Shown: positions 18,401-27,704 of the stretch, piece after piece
How the letters are laid out: the number at the start of each line of letters is the position of its first letter
Position numbering within the stretch: position 1 is the stretch's first letter
NCBI RefSeq assembly: GCF_003479805.1
Contig: NZ_QUHV01000001.1
Location: 62,001 to 126,000, forward strand
Direction: 5' to 3'
Source of the DNA: Collinsella sp. AF08-23
GTDB lineage: Bacteria; Actinomycetota; Coriobacteriia; Coriobacteriales; Coriobacteriaceae
DNA length: 64,000 bases
Notes under the pieces: generated by a model
The model's database searches: none
What the model was told of the DNA's origin: nothing
What the model saw: the letters and a program-made list of their open reading frames with translations, nothing else
Made by a program: the position numbers and the translations under genes

Positions 18401-19668
18401 ATGTGCGCTCGCGTGAGGGTCGCAACCATCTCCGTATGGCTTGTGTGGGGGAAGAGGTCCACGGGCGTGAGGCGTTCAACGCGGTAACCGTTCTCGCCGA
18501 GAACCGCGAGGTCGCGCACATGCGTTACCGGGTTACAGCTGATGTAGACGATGCGCCGCGGGGCGAGCGCCGCTGCGGCTTCGATGAATTCCGGCGTCGA
18601 CCCCGCCCGCGGAGGATCCATAACGACCACATCCACGTGCATGTGCGCGTCGGCGGCCTCTCTCATGTACTCGGTCGCGTCGCGGGCGATGAATTCCGCC
18701 GTGTCCGCCAGGCCGTTGATCTGTGCGTTCCGCACGGCGTCGCGCACCCCCTCCACATTGCGCTCCACGCCCACGAGGCGTATGCGAACGCCCTGTTTGC
18801 GGGCGTGAGCGGCCGCGGCGATGCCGATGGTGCCGCTGCCGCAGTACGCGTCGAGGACCACGGTGCCGTCTTGCAGGTCCATGCCCTCGATTGCCTGTAG
18901 GTAGAGCACTTCTGTCTGCTGCGGATTGACTTGGTAAAAGGAGACGGGGGAGATCTCGAATGTGCAGTCGAGCAGCTCGTCGCGCATGCGGGGCTCGCCG
19001 TGTAGGATGCGCGTTTCGCCACCCAGGATCGCGTTGGTAACGCGTGGATTGACGTTTTGGGCGATCGTCACCAGTTTGGGATGGGCTTGGGAGACGAGTT
19101 CGACAAGCTCCTCGAGGTGCGGCACCTCGCGCGTGCGAGTGACAAGGGTGAGCATCGCCTCCTTCGTGCGCCATCCGCAACGGAGCACGGCGTAACGAAG
19201 CTGGCCGCGGCGGAGGTCCTCGTCGTAAGCGGGGATGTTGAGTTCGGTTGCGAAACGCGCGACGTCGCCCAGGAGTTCACGCGCCCCGGGCGCTTCAACG
19301 GCGCAGGCGGGGCAGGGGACGATATCGTGCGTTCCCCGGGCGAAGAAACCGCTGCGTACTTCGCCACATGCGCCGGGGGCGAAGGGCGTGGCCGCTTTGT
19401 GGCGAAACGACCGCGGTGCCGGGAGTGGTGCATCCGCCACGGTGACGGGCCCCGTCTCGCGCGAGGGTCCTATGCCGAGTACGGGGTCGACATCGACACG
19501 CCATCCAAAGCGCTCGATGAGAGGCCGATACAGGTCGGACATGGCGAGCTGCTTGCGGGCGAGCTGCTTGCGGTAGGGGAGCCCCAGCCATTCGCATCCG
19601 CCGCATTGGCGCATGATCGGGCAGGGTGCCTTGCGATCCGCGGATGCCGGTTTGTTCTGCTTCGCCAT
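18397..19668 (-). CDS. 23S rRNA/tRNA m5U methyltransferase, RlmD (RumA)/TrmA family
   Basis: The enzyme adds a methyl group to C5 of a specific uridine with S-adenosylmethionine. From the ATG at 19666-19668 it has 423 residues. A [4Fe-4S] site is formed by Cys16, Cys22 and Cys25 (CPIMRQCGGC) with a later Cys in DIVPCPAC, as in RlmD. The SAM motif is VLDAYCGSGTIGIA, followed by VMDPPRAG and the catalytic cysteine in YISCNPVTHV. No N-terminal TRAM domain is present, unlike E. coli RlmD. A longer frame to 19785 exists, but a -10-like TACAAT on this strand (19715-19720) argues for the shorter form. The exact target uridine is not decided. Confidence 0.9.
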   Translation of the reverse strand: MAKQNKPASADRKAPCPIMRQCGGCEWLGLPYRKQLARKQLAMSDLYRPLIERFGWRVDVDPVLGIGPSRETGPVTVADAPLPAPRSFRHKAATPFAPGACGEVRSGFFARGTHDIVPCPACAVEAPGARELLGDVARFATELNIPAYDEDLRRGQLRYAVLRCGWRTKEAMLTLVTRTREVPHLEELVELVSQAHPKLVTIAQNVNPRVTNAILGGETRILHGEPRMRDELLDCTFEISPVSFYQVNPQQTEVLYLQAIEGMDLQDGTVVLDAYCGSGTIGIAAAAHARKQGVRIRLVGVERNVEGVRDAVRNAQINGLADTAEFIARDATEYMREAADAHMHVDVVVMDPPRAGSTPEFIEAAAALAPRRIVYISCNPVTHVRDLAVLGENGYRVERLTPVDLFPHTSHTEMVATLTRAHI

Positions 19669-19784
19669 GGGCAATCCATTCGCCAAAGAAGTTGGTACAT
19701 TGAGGCCAGGCCCCATTGTACACATCTCATGAGGTGGCCCCGTAACAGAGCGGCAATCTCGATGGTGTTCCTTGCGCTTCGTCA

Positions 19785-19839
19785 AACTAAAGTGTTATTC
19801 TTCCAACCGTTGACCATCACACTTTAGTTAAGTAAAGTG
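19785..19839 (+). promoter_or_regulatory. Promoter and operator-like repeats before the second ABC transporter
   Basis: AACTAAAGTG (19785-19794) and CACTTTAGTT (19820-19829) are perfect inverted repeats, and a third half-site GTAAAGTG follows at 19832-19839. A -35-like TTGACC (19810-19815) and TAAAGT (19833-19838) are 17 bases apart, so the repeats overlap the likely promoter. A repressor or activator of the transporter is the simplest reading. Confidence 0.6.
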
Positions 19840-19861
19840 CATACAGGGGAAAGGACACAGT

Positions 19862-20764
19862 ATGAATAAGGACCAGAAGACCCTCGCCGTGACCGCCACC
19901 CGCTCCATGACGCGTCGCTCTCTTGTGGCGGGCGTCGCCTCCGCTGCCCTCTCGCTCACGCTGCTTGCCGGCTGCGGTGGCACGCCGGCCGCCACCAACG
20001 AGGGCTCTAGCGCCGGCTCTGCCACCAAGGCAGCGGCGGATACCTCCGCTGCGGCCACGGGCAAGCTGATTGTGGGCTTCGACCAGTCCTACCCGCCCTA
20101 TGGCTATGTGGGTGATGATGGCGAGTACACCGGCTTCGACCTCGATCTTGCCCAGGCGGTCGCCGAGAAGGAGGGCTGGGAGATCAAGCTCGAGCCCATC
20201 GACTGGGACGCCAAGGACACGTTGCTCGACTCCGGTGCCATCAACTGCATCTGGAACGGGTTCACCATGGAGGGCCGTGAGAAGGACTACACCTTCTCCG
20301 ATCCCTACATGCTCAACGCACAGGTCATCGTGGTTCGCGCCGACAGCGGCATCGCTTCGCAGGAAGACCTCGCCGGTAAGACCGTCGTGACCCAGGTTGA
20401 CTCCGCCGCCGAGGATGTGCTCGAGGGCGATGCCGCCGACCTCGCCGCCACCTTCGCCTCGCTCGATACCATCGGCGAGTACAACACGGCGTTCATGCAG
20501 CTCGAGTCCGGCGCCGTCGACGCCGTCGCCTGCGACCTCTCCATCGCGCGGTATCAGATGGCCGCCAAGCCCGATGCCTATGTCATGCTCGACGAGTGCC
20601 TCTCCGAGGAGAACTACGCCGTCGGCTTCAAGAAGGGCGACACCAAGACCGCGAAGGCCGTGACTGAGGCGCTAAAGGCGCTGTACGAGGACGGTACAGT
20701 CGAGACGATCGCGGCCAAGTACGCTGATCAGGGGCTGAGCATGGACAACTGGCAGCTCAAGTAG
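19862..20764 (+). CDS. Amino acid ABC transporter substrate-binding lipoprotein 2
   Basis: This is a 300-residue SBP_bac_3 receptor. The signal has a Tat-like TRRSLV at residues 17-22 and a lipobox LLAGC with Cys38, so the mature protein is a surface lipoprotein. The mature part begins with a serine/alanine linker. The fold follows: KLIVGFDQSYPPYGYVGDDG, YTGFDLDLAQAVAEKEGW, then IWNGFTMEGREKDYTFSDPY. The acidic and aromatic pattern fits a polar amino acid or cystine/glutamine binder. It is the first gene of the operon, behind the repeats at 19785-19839 and ahead of a large block of interspersed repeats. Confidence 0.94.
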   Translation: MNKDQKTLAVTATRSMTRRSLVAGVASAALSLTLLAGCGGTPAATNEGSSAGSATKAAADTSAAATGKLIVGFDQSYPPYGYVGDDGEYTGFDLDLAQAVAEKEGWEIKLEPIDWDAKDTLLDSGAINCIWNGFTMEGREKDYTFSDPYMLNAQVIVVRADSGIASQEDLAGKTVVTQVDSAAEDVLEGDAADLAATFASLDTIGEYNTAFMQLESGAVDAVACDLSIARYQMAAKPDAYVMLDECLSEENYAVGFKKGDTKTAKAVTEALKALYEDGTVETIAAKYADQGLSMDNWQLK

Positions 20765-20770
20765 CGGACT

Positions 20771-20985
20771 CCCCAGGCACCCCACCTCGGCGCGAACCCA
20801 AAGGCTTATGTGCGTTAGCACACCGCGCCTTTGCGTTCGCGCCGATCTGGGGCACCTGGGAAGCCCGCTGGTGATGGGCGCTCTTGCGTTCGGGCGAACC
20901 TGGGGCACCTGGAAAAGCCTTGCGCGTTGCTTGGGCCGTATCCGCACACCGCGCCTTTGCGTTCGCGCCGATCTGGGGCACCTGG
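20771..20985. repeat. Block of interspersed repeats inside the ABC transporter operon
   Basis: A 42-base unit occurs twice without change, at 20818-20859 and 20944-20985. A shorter third unit (20884-20919) shares TGGGGCACCTGGAAAAGCC with the second copy. An inverted copy at 20771-20797 can pair with the first direct unit with about four mismatches. The core is GCGCCGATCTGGGGCACC. The gap 20765-21081 holds only this block plus the ribosome site of the next gene. The family is shared with 2781-2881. Confidence 0.85.
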
Positions 20986-21081
20986 AAAAGCCGTTCGCGT
21001 GGTTGGAGGCGCGATTGCCTGCTGCGGAGGGCGTTTGCATGGTAGAGTCGTTCAGGCGGTAGAAACAGACCGGGAGATATC

Positions 21082-21735
21082 TTGGAAATCACGACTATGG
21101 TTCAAATGCTGGGAGAGGGTTTCCTCACCAGCTTACAGATCTTCGCGTTTACGCTCATCGGTGCGCTTCCGCTTGGCGTTCCGGTGGCGTTGTTGCGCGT
21201 GAGCCGCTTCAAGGTCGTGCGCGGGATCACGCGCGCCTATATTTCGGTTATGCGTGGCACGCCGCTCATGCTGCAGATGTTCGCCATTTACTTCATGCCG
21301 TATTACGTGTTCGGCATTCAGCTCACCACAGACTCCAAGTGGCAGGCGGCCATCGTCGCGTTCATCATCAACTATGCCGCGTATTTCGCCGAGATTTATC
21401 GCAGCGGCCTGCAATCCATCCCCCGCGGCCAATATGAGGCCGCCGAGGTCTTGGGGTATTCCAAGGCGCAGACCTTCCTCTACATCGTGCTGCCGCAGGT
21501 GGTCAAGCGCATCATGCCGGCGATTGGCAACGAGGTCATCACGCTGGTGAAGGATACGTCCCTGGCATTTGCCATTGGCGTGGGCGAGATGTTCTCCACC
21601 GCCAAGGCCCTTGTTGCCTCGCAGGTGAGTATGGTGCCCTTCGCAATCGCCGCCGCGATCTACTGGGTCTTCAATTTCGCTGTCGAATTGGTGTTGGGCC
21701 GCATCGAGAAGATGCTCTCCTACTACCACGACTAG
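21082..21735 (+). CDS. Amino acid ABC transporter permease
   Basis: The 217-residue membrane subunit has the HisMQ/GlnP fold. A TTG start at 21082 is chosen because GGGAG (21072-21076) is 5 bases away; the ATG at 21097 is the alternative. The EAA loop reads EAAEVLGYSKAQTFLYIVLP. It is the only permease of this system, so it probably forms a homodimer. Between it and the binding-protein gene lie 317 bases of repeats, but no terminator with a T-run was seen there. Confidence 0.92.
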   Translation: MEITTMVQMLGEGFLTSLQIFAFTLIGALPLGVPVALLRVSRFKVVRGITRAYISVMRGTPLMLQMFAIYFMPYYVFGIQLTTDSKWQAAIVAFIINYAAYFAEIYRSGLQSIPRGQYEAAEVLGYSKAQTFLYIVLPQVVKRIMPAIGNEVITLVKDTSLAFAIGVGEMFSTAKALVASQVSMVPFAIAAAIYWVFNFAVELVLGRIEKMLSYYHD

Positions 21736-21802
21736 CTTTGACGCGCGCATCGTCTAAGGTCCGTGCGCCGCATCCGCCCTCGGCAATTTCAAAGGGGTTC
21801 AT

Positions 21803-22564
21803 ATGCCTGTCGTATCTATGAAAGACGCTCGCAAGGCATTCGGGGGTACCGAGGTGCTGCGCGGCATCTCGCTCGAGGTTGAGCGCGGCGAGGCCGTTGC
21901 CATTATCGGCCCATCCGGCGGCGGCAAGTCCACGTTGCTGCGCTGCATGACGCTGCTCGAGACGCTCGATGGCGGCGCCCTGTCCTATGGGGATCTTGCC
22001 GTTGCGACGGAAGGCGCCTCCGGTAGGTCGGTCTACGCCAAGGGGGAGGAGCTCAAGCAGGCGCGCGGCAGATTCGGCCTGGTGTTTCAAAACTACAACC
22101 TTTTCCCGCACTTCACGGTGATGCGCAACATCACCGATGCCCCGTTGCGCGTGCAGAAGCGCCCGGCGGGGGAGGTAGAGCAGCGCGCCCGGGAGCTCAT
22201 TGCCAAGATGGGGCTCGAAGGGTGTGAGGACAAGGTCCCCTGCCAGCTCTCCGGTGGCCAGCAGCAACGCGTGAGCATCGCCCGCGCACTGGCCATGAAC
22301 CCCGAGATCCTCTACTTCGATGAGCCCACAAGCGCGCTCGACCCCGAACTCACCGCTGAGGTCCTGCGCGTGATCAAGGGCCTTGCCGCCGAGCAGATGA
22401 CCATGGTTGTGGTGACACACGAGATGAACTTTGCGCGTGAGGTCGCCGACCGCGTGGTGTTCATGGACGGCGGCGTGATTGTGGAAGAGGGCCCCGCCGA
22501 GCAGGTGATCGACGCCCCCCGCGAGGAGCGTACCCGTGCTTTCCTGACTCGCGTGGGCGAATAG
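21803..22564 (+). CDS. Amino acid ABC transporter ATPase
   Basis: This is a complete GlnQ-type ATPase of 253 residues. It has Walker [10 protein letters not shown], the Q-loop in [12 protein letters not shown], signature [15 protein letters not shown], Walker [15 protein letters not shown] and the switch histidine [16 protein letters not shown] precedes the ATG. A short insertion after the first sheet ([19 protein letters not shown]) lengthens the usual loop. It completes the binding protein-permease-ATPase operon. The substrate is probably a polar amino acid. Confidence 0.95.
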   Translation: MPVVSMKDARKAFGGTEVLRGISLEVERGEAVAIIGPSGGGKSTLLRCMTLLETLDGGALSYGDLAVATEGASGRSVYAKGEELKQARGRFGLVFQNYNLFPHFTVMRNITDAPLRVQKRPAGEVEQRARELIAKMGLEGCEDKVPCQLSGGQQQRVSIARALAMNPEILYFDEPTSALDPELTAEVLRVIKGLAAEQMTMVVVTHEMNFAREVADRVVFMDGGVIVEEGPAEQVIDAPREERTRAFLTRVGE

Positions 22565-22695
22565 ACGACGCCTAGGATCTCCCGGACGGCGCGCGCTTCC
22601 GCTCGCGGGAGTGGCGGGCGGGCACCGCATGCTTTGATAGGATGGAGTGAGCAGTTACACCCGCCCGATCGTGCGGGAGAATGGGAGCGGTCGCC

Positions 22696-25092
22696 ATGTC
22701 GGATAAGCTGTTCAAACTTCCCCTGTTTGCCAAGACCACGCAGCTCAGGGAGCTCCCCGGGCAGGAGCGGGGCCGCGTGTTCATGATCGTCGAATCGATC
22801 AGGCCCCAGCCCGAGAAGAGCATGGGCTACCTAGTCGAGCTGGTGGCATCACGTAAAGTCAAAATCCACGCCTGGCTTGCCCTCGGGGGCGCTGTCTACG
22901 AATGCGACGAGCCTCTATCCGAGCGCCCCTCGCGCGACGCCGATGCGGGGATGTCCAAGGACGACGAGGGCGACGTGTTCTTCTACGTTCGCCCCGAGGG
23001 TAGGCCGGTCAAGGTCGTACGATTCACCCAGCGCCCTCAGGACTATAAGCTCACGGTTGCCACATCGATGAACGATATGGGCGCATATGGCAAGGGGGCA
23101 TACGACATCGATGAGATGGGCGCCGCGTGCTTTGTGCTGTACCACGTGTTGTCAAAGGAGCGGGGCGACGCCAGCTCGTTCTTGACCGTTGGCGACATCC
23201 TCGACGGCATGATCGGCTCCGCGTATCCCGATGCGCTCGATGAGATCGTGTATCGCGGCAGGCGCGAGGGCGCGAGTGATTTCGAGCGCTTCGCTTTCCG
23301 CACGTTGATGGATGCCGGTGCCGAGGGCGTGCGCCCAATCGCCGCCGCGCACGACATCGACCTGCGCCGGCTCGGCTCGACGGGCCTGTTTTGGACGGGC
23401 TGCGACAAGCGCGAGCTGACCCCACAGCAGGTGGACACCCTCCAGGCGGTGGAGGGCGCGCTCAATCGCCTTGTGTTCATGGAGCATTATCTGGGTGAGG
23501 AATCCTCGCCCATGGTGGGGGCCATCAGCGAGCATGAGTGCGAGCGGGCGGCCCTCCAGTCCCTGAGCTCCTTTGCCGAGGTGGCCCGCACCGCGATCCG
23601 CGCGAGCGACCGCAAGAGTGACTACAGCAGCCTGCTTGGTACAGATGCCGCGCGCGGCGGAGAGTGGGACGTGCGCACTCGTTTCGCCGCGGCGGCGGAG
23701 GGGCTGCGCGCGCCGTTTGGCTTCGACTACCTGTTCGGCTGCGATGCGTCGGCGGGCGTGTTCTCCATCGATGTCACGGTTCCCGTAGCGAGTGCCTTTC
23801 CGGCGTCTGGCACTGCGCTGACGTGCGATGACATGCAGGTGGCCTACCTGCTCCGCCTGAGCATGGCGCTCGCCGCCATCGCCTTCGGATCCAGCGTCGG
23901 CGTCATTCGCGCGGTGGTGACGACGCACGAGCGCGACATCGACGGAGCGGTGGTGTGCTCGGCCGAATTCAGCCGCCAGTTGTTCACCATGGAGACGGTG
24001 CCGGCAATCCAGACGGGTGCGATCCTCGAGGCGTCGCTGTCCGTCGAGGAGCTCATCAAGATGCTCTCGCTTCGCGCCATCAACATGGAGCGGGACGTGG
24101 ACGGCTCGCTTGTGCCGGTCGAGCGCATCGATGCCGGCCTGCCCAACCGCGATATCAAGATGGCGAACGACAGGCGTTCGCTCCCTGCGCACCTGGTCGG
24201 CCCGCTGCGCGCCAAGACCGTCGCCGAGCTCGATATCTTCGACGTGGGCGACGATCCCCTGCGCGACAGGTACCGCGAGCTTTGCGACAGGGTGCACGAG
24301 CAGGCTGCGCAAGGCGATGCCGCCGCGGCATCGGCGACCGCGGAGGTCTCCGACATCATCGCCGCTTACGATGCCGCGGACGTACTGCAAGAGAGCGATG
24401 CGCGCCCGTTGTACTGCTCGAACATGATTGCACGCATCGCAGTTGGGCTGTTCGACGAGGATCCTTCGACGACGTATCGCAAGATTCCCGATACCGCGTT
24501 CGACGCGCGCTCCCTGCTATGCCGCCTATACCGTGACCAGGGAAACAACGAGGACGCGATTCGTTTGGGCGAGGAACTTGTCCGGTTGGCGCCCACGTCG
24601 TTCGCCTCATACCACACGCTTGCGCTGTCGTATCGCGAGGCCGGCCGTGACTCCGATGCGGCCCGCGTCATCCTCGACGGCATGCGCGTCGCGGTGGATC
24701 CCAACGATATCGCCTGCGGTTACTACCGCTTGGGCTTCCTCTTCTGGCAGGGTGGCGATCCGTCGCTCGGCCTTGCCTGCTATGCCATGGTGGCGCGCGA
24801 CTCGTTCTTCTATGGCGAGACGCAGGCGGAGATGCGCGAGCTCATGCAAGAGGCGCACCTGGGCCGTCCTCCGGCGCGCGACGAGGCGGTGGCCCTGCTC
24901 CGCGCCGAGGGCGTACCGGTGGCGCCGGTCAGCCAGCTGCGGGATCAGGCGGCGATGGCGGCGATAGGCCTGGTTGACGCCGGTATCTTCAACGCGGCCA
25001 CTGCGCTCGTGCACTTCCTGTCCACGTTTGATGTGGCTCCCAACAGTTTCGATGTCCTCGCATCGGTGCGCCGTTCGCTGATGCAGGGGTAG
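22696..25092 (+). CDS. Large protein of unknown function with TPR-like C-terminal region
   Basis: The product has 798 residues from the ATG at 22696, chosen because GGGAG (22683-22687) is correctly spaced; an ATG at 22681 is also in frame. I do not recognise the N-terminal two thirds. They have no signal peptide or membrane segment and look like a soluble alpha/beta protein. From about residue 595 to 705 there is a helical repeat pattern: ARSLLCRLYRDQGNNEDAIR, SYHTLALSYREAGRDSDAAR and YYRLGFLFWQGGDPSLGLAC. This resembles TPR or Sel1 helices and suggests protein binding. It appears to be a single gene with its own promoter region after the transporter operon. Confidence 0.75.
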   Translation: MSDKLFKLPLFAKTTQLRELPGQERGRVFMIVESIRPQPEKSMGYLVELVASRKVKIHAWLALGGAVYECDEPLSERPSRDADAGMSKDDEGDVFFYVRPEGRPVKVVRFTQRPQDYKLTVATSMNDMGAYGKGAYDIDEMGAACFVLYHVLSKERGDASSFLTVGDILDGMIGSAYPDALDEIVYRGRREGASDFERFAFRTLMDAGAEGVRPIAAAHDIDLRRLGSTGLFWTGCDKRELTPQQVDTLQAVEGALNRLVFMEHYLGEESSPMVGAISEHECERAALQSLSSFAEVARTAIRASDRKSDYSSLLGTDAARGGEWDVRTRFAAAAEGLRAPFGFDYLFGCDASAGVFSIDVTVPVASAFPASGTALTCDDMQVAYLLRLSMALAAIAFGSSVGVIRAVVTTHERDIDGAVVCSAEFSRQLFTMETVPAIQTGAILEASLSVEELIKMLSLRAINMERDVDGSLVPVERIDAGLPNRDIKMANDRRSLPAHLVGPLRAKTVAELDIFDVGDDPLRDRYRELCDRVHEQAAQGDAAAASATAEVSDIIAAYDAADVLQESDARPLYCSNMIARIAVGLFDEDPSTTYRKIPDTAFDARSLLCRLYRDQGNNEDAIRLGEELVRLAPTSFASYHTLALSYREAGRDSDAARVILDGMRVAVDPNDIACGYYRLGFLFWQGGDPSLGLACYAMVARDSFFYGETQAEMRELMQEAHLGRPPARDEAVALLRAEGVPVAPVSQLRDQAAMAAIGLVDAGIFNAATALVHFLSTFDVAPNSFDVLASVRRSLMQG

Positions 25093-25342
25093 CTGCAGGC
25101 TCTCTCAGAATGCGATCTGTTTTACCCGGCGCTTGGCCTGTTTGCACCCGTACCGCTTCTCGATAGCTTGTATCGCGCGTCAAGCCCTTTACCGTGCCTG
25201 AGTGCACGCTGGTCGAAAGGCCAATATATCCGCGTGTAAAACTGGGTAGGCTCATGCCATACGGCTGTCGTGCGGGGATGCACAGGGCACCTCGCACGCA
25301 TTTTCGGCGCGCTCGCAGCGCGCTGGGAAAGGGAGGTGTCCC

Positions 25343-27409
25343 ATGGGTGCGCCCAAGACTGGCAATGTGAGGAACGTGGTGCTCGTAGGCCAAGGCGGGG
25401 TGGGCAAGACCTCGCTCGCGGAGGCCATGCTCCACCTTTCCGGCAAGACCGCTCGCCTGGGCGGTCACGGCGGCACCAAGCCCACGCTCGATTACGATGC
25501 CGAGGAGGTCAAGCGTGAGTTCTCAATCTCGACCTCCATTGCGCCGATCGACTGGAAGAACGCCCGCATCAACGTGCTCGACGCCCCGTGCTACCCCGAC
25601 TTCATCGGCGACGCCTATGCGGCGATGAGCGTGTGCGAGACGGCCCTGTTCGTGGTCGACGCCGCCGAGGGCCCGCAGCCCACTACCGTCAAGCTCTGGT
25701 ACGCGGCCGAGGACCTGCGCCTGGCCCGCGCCGTGTTCGTGAACCGCGTGGACAAGGAGAACGCCGATTTCGACATGTGCCTCGAGATGCTCCGCGAGCG
25801 CTTTGGCACACGCCTTGGTGCCGTCACGCTCCCCTGGGGCACCGGTGAGAACTTCAACGGCATCATCGACCTTGTGCGCATGAAGGCCCGCCATTGCGAT
25901 GGCACCAAGCAGACCGAATCGGAGATTCCCGAGGAGCTCCGCGACAGCGCCGAGGCCGCCCACGAGACCCTGTGCGAGCTCGTGGCGGAGGCCGACGACG
26001 ACCTCATGGAGAAGTACCTCGAGGGCGAGTCCCTCACTCAGGACGAGGTCGAGGGCCTGCTCGCCAAGGCGATCGCCAAGCGCCTGTTCGTCCCCGTGTT
26101 CGCCGGCTCCTGCATCAAGGAGCAGGGCGTCAACTCCCTCATGGACGATATCGCGACCTACTTCCCCGCGCCCACCGATTACGGCGAGATGCCGCTCATC
26201 GACGGCGACACCCTCAAGATTTCCAGCGAGGATGAGCGCCCCGTCGTCTTCGACTTCAAGACCCTGAACGATCCCCAGCAGGGCCGCCTGTCCTTCCTCA
26301 AGGTGCTCACCGGCACCATCGAGCCCGGCATGGAGCTCGTCAATGCCCGCACCCGCAAGGGCGAGCGCCTCACGCACCTCTACGTGATGTGCGGCCGCGA
26401 GATGACCGAGGTCGGCCACGCCTACGCGGGCGACATCATCGTGGTGCCCAAGCTGAGCGCTGAGACGGGCGACACCCTGTCCGTGACCGGTAAGGTCGAG
26501 GCGGCGGCGTTCGCGTTCCCCAACTCCCAGTACCGCATCGCCATCGAGGCGGAGAACCGCTCCGACGAGGACAAGCTCTTCACATTCATCGAGAAGGCGT
26601 GCGAGGCCGACCCGACCATGAGCATCGACCGCGATGAGGAGACCGCCCAGACGATTATCTCCGCGGTGGGCGAGGCTCAGGTGAGCGTCCTGCTCAACCG
26701 CTTGGAGGACCGCACCAAGGTCGCCGCGCACATCGTTCCGCTGCGTATCCCGTACCGCGAGACCATCCGCCGTGTGGCGAGCGCCCAGGGCCGCCACAAG
26801 AAGCAGACCGGCGGCGCCGGGCAGTTCGGCGACTGCTACCTGCGCGTGGAGCCGCTGCTCGACGGCACCGAGTACGAGTTCGTGGACGAGGTCGTGGGCG
26901 GTCGCATCCCGCGCGCGCTCATCCCCGCGGTGGACAAGGGCGTCCAGGAGACCATGAAGGACGGTGTGATCGCGGGCTATCCGCTCACCGGCATCCGCGT
27001 CGCCTGCTACGACGGTTCCTACCACCCGGTCGACTCCAACGAGATGGCGTTCCGCACCGCCGCGCGCATCGGCCTCAAGAAGGCGTGCGAGGATGCCGAT
27101 CCCGTGGTGCTCGAGCCCATGGAGAACATCAAGGTGACGATCCCCGAGAGCTACGCCGGTGCGGTCATGGGCGATGTTTCCGCCAGCCGCGGTCGCGTGA
27201 CCGGCATGGATTCCAGCGACCGTGGCGAGACTGTGGTCACCGCGACCGTGCCGTATGCGGAGCTCGTCGATTACGCCACGCGTCTGCGCTCGCTCACGCG
27301 CGGCACCGGTGACTTCACCATGGAGCCCGCCGGATACGAGCAGGTGCCCTACGACGTGCAGCAAAAGCTCGTGGAGATCTACGAGCACAACCGCGCCCAG
27401 GGCAGGTAG
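25343..27409 (+). CDS. EF-G-like translational GTPase paralogue
   Basis: The 688-residue protein has the five-domain layout of elongation factor G and matches the EF-G-like group found beside the true EF-G in many actinobacteria. The P-loop is GQGGVGKT (residues 16-23). The switch II motif reads DAPC (80-83) followed by YPDF, where family members have DTPGY or DTPGH. The guanine motif is NRVD (134-137) instead of NKxD. Domain IV (KKQTGGAGQFGDCYLRVEP) and domain V (PMENIKVTIPESYAGAVMGD) are well kept. GGGAGG precedes the ATG. The altered motifs raise doubt about normal GTP hydrolysis; a role at the ribosome is still likely. Confidence 0.88.
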   Translation: MGAPKTGNVRNVVLVGQGGVGKTSLAEAMLHLSGKTARLGGHGGTKPTLDYDAEEVKREFSISTSIAPIDWKNARINVLDAPCYPDFIGDAYAAMSVCETALFVVDAAEGPQPTTVKLWYAAEDLRLARAVFVNRVDKENADFDMCLEMLRERFGTRLGAVTLPWGTGENFNGIIDLVRMKARHCDGTKQTESEIPEELRDSAEAAHETLCELVAEADDDLMEKYLEGESLTQDEVEGLLAKAIAKRLFVPVFAGSCIKEQGVNSLMDDIATYFPAPTDYGEMPLIDGDTLKISSEDERPVVFDFKTLNDPQQGRLSFLKVLTGTIEPGMELVNARTRKGERLTHLYVMCGREMTEVGHAYAGDIIVVPKLSAETGDTLSVTGKVEAAAFAFPNSQYRIAIEAENRSDEDKLFTFIEKACEADPTMSIDRDEETAQTIISAVGEAQVSVLLNRLEDRTKVAAHIVPLRIPYRETIRRVASAQGRHKKQTGGAGQFGDCYLRVEPLLDGTEYEFVDEVVGGRIPRALIPAVDKGVQETMKDGVIAGYPLTGIRVACYDGSYHPVDSNEMAFRTAARIGLKKACEDADPVVLEPMENIKVTIPESYAGAVMGDVSASRGRVTGMDSSDRGETVVTATVPYAELVDYATRLRSLTRGTGDFTMEPAGYEQVPYDVQQKLVEIYEHNRAQGR

Positions 27410-27455
27410 CTCGGGCGACACGCGTGGCAATGCATCCACGGTGTGATTGGTGAGA

Positions 27456-27485
27456 GGCGGGCGCATCCAGCGGTGCGCCCGCCTT
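27456..27485 (+). terminator. Terminator-like hairpin after the EF-G-like gene
   Basis: A perfect 10-bp stem, GGCGGGCGCA (27456-27465) with TGCGCCCGCC (27474-27483), has an 8-base loop. Only TTGCCT follows, so termination may be weak. A short segment resembling GGGGACAGGCAC (27496-27507) follows and may be a REP-like remnant. The rest of the gap to 27704 shows no gene. Confidence 0.6.
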
Positions 27486-27704
27486 GCCTCAATATGGGGA
27501 CAGGCACTCATTTGAGGTCTCGCCCGAGGTCACCCGCCGTGAATAAAATCCTTACGTTCCTGAATTAGTCCTGACATTCTTTACCGTAACCTTTCCTTGA
27601 GCTGACGGCACGGCATGCAGCTAGCTAACAGATGTCTCCCATACTGAACGCGGCGGTCGCTACGGGGCCCTTTTGTTGCCGTTTTCGTCGATGGGAGTCG
27701 ATGC

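Noticed and set aside
20818..20985. CRISPR array
   Set aside because: The repeats are only two or three, are unevenly spaced, partly degenerate and lack cas genes.
25523..27511. A 662-codon open frame on the minus strand opposite the EF-G-like gene
   Set aside because: Composition is typical of an antisense shadow (rich in Leu, Val, His, Asp) and no domain is visible.
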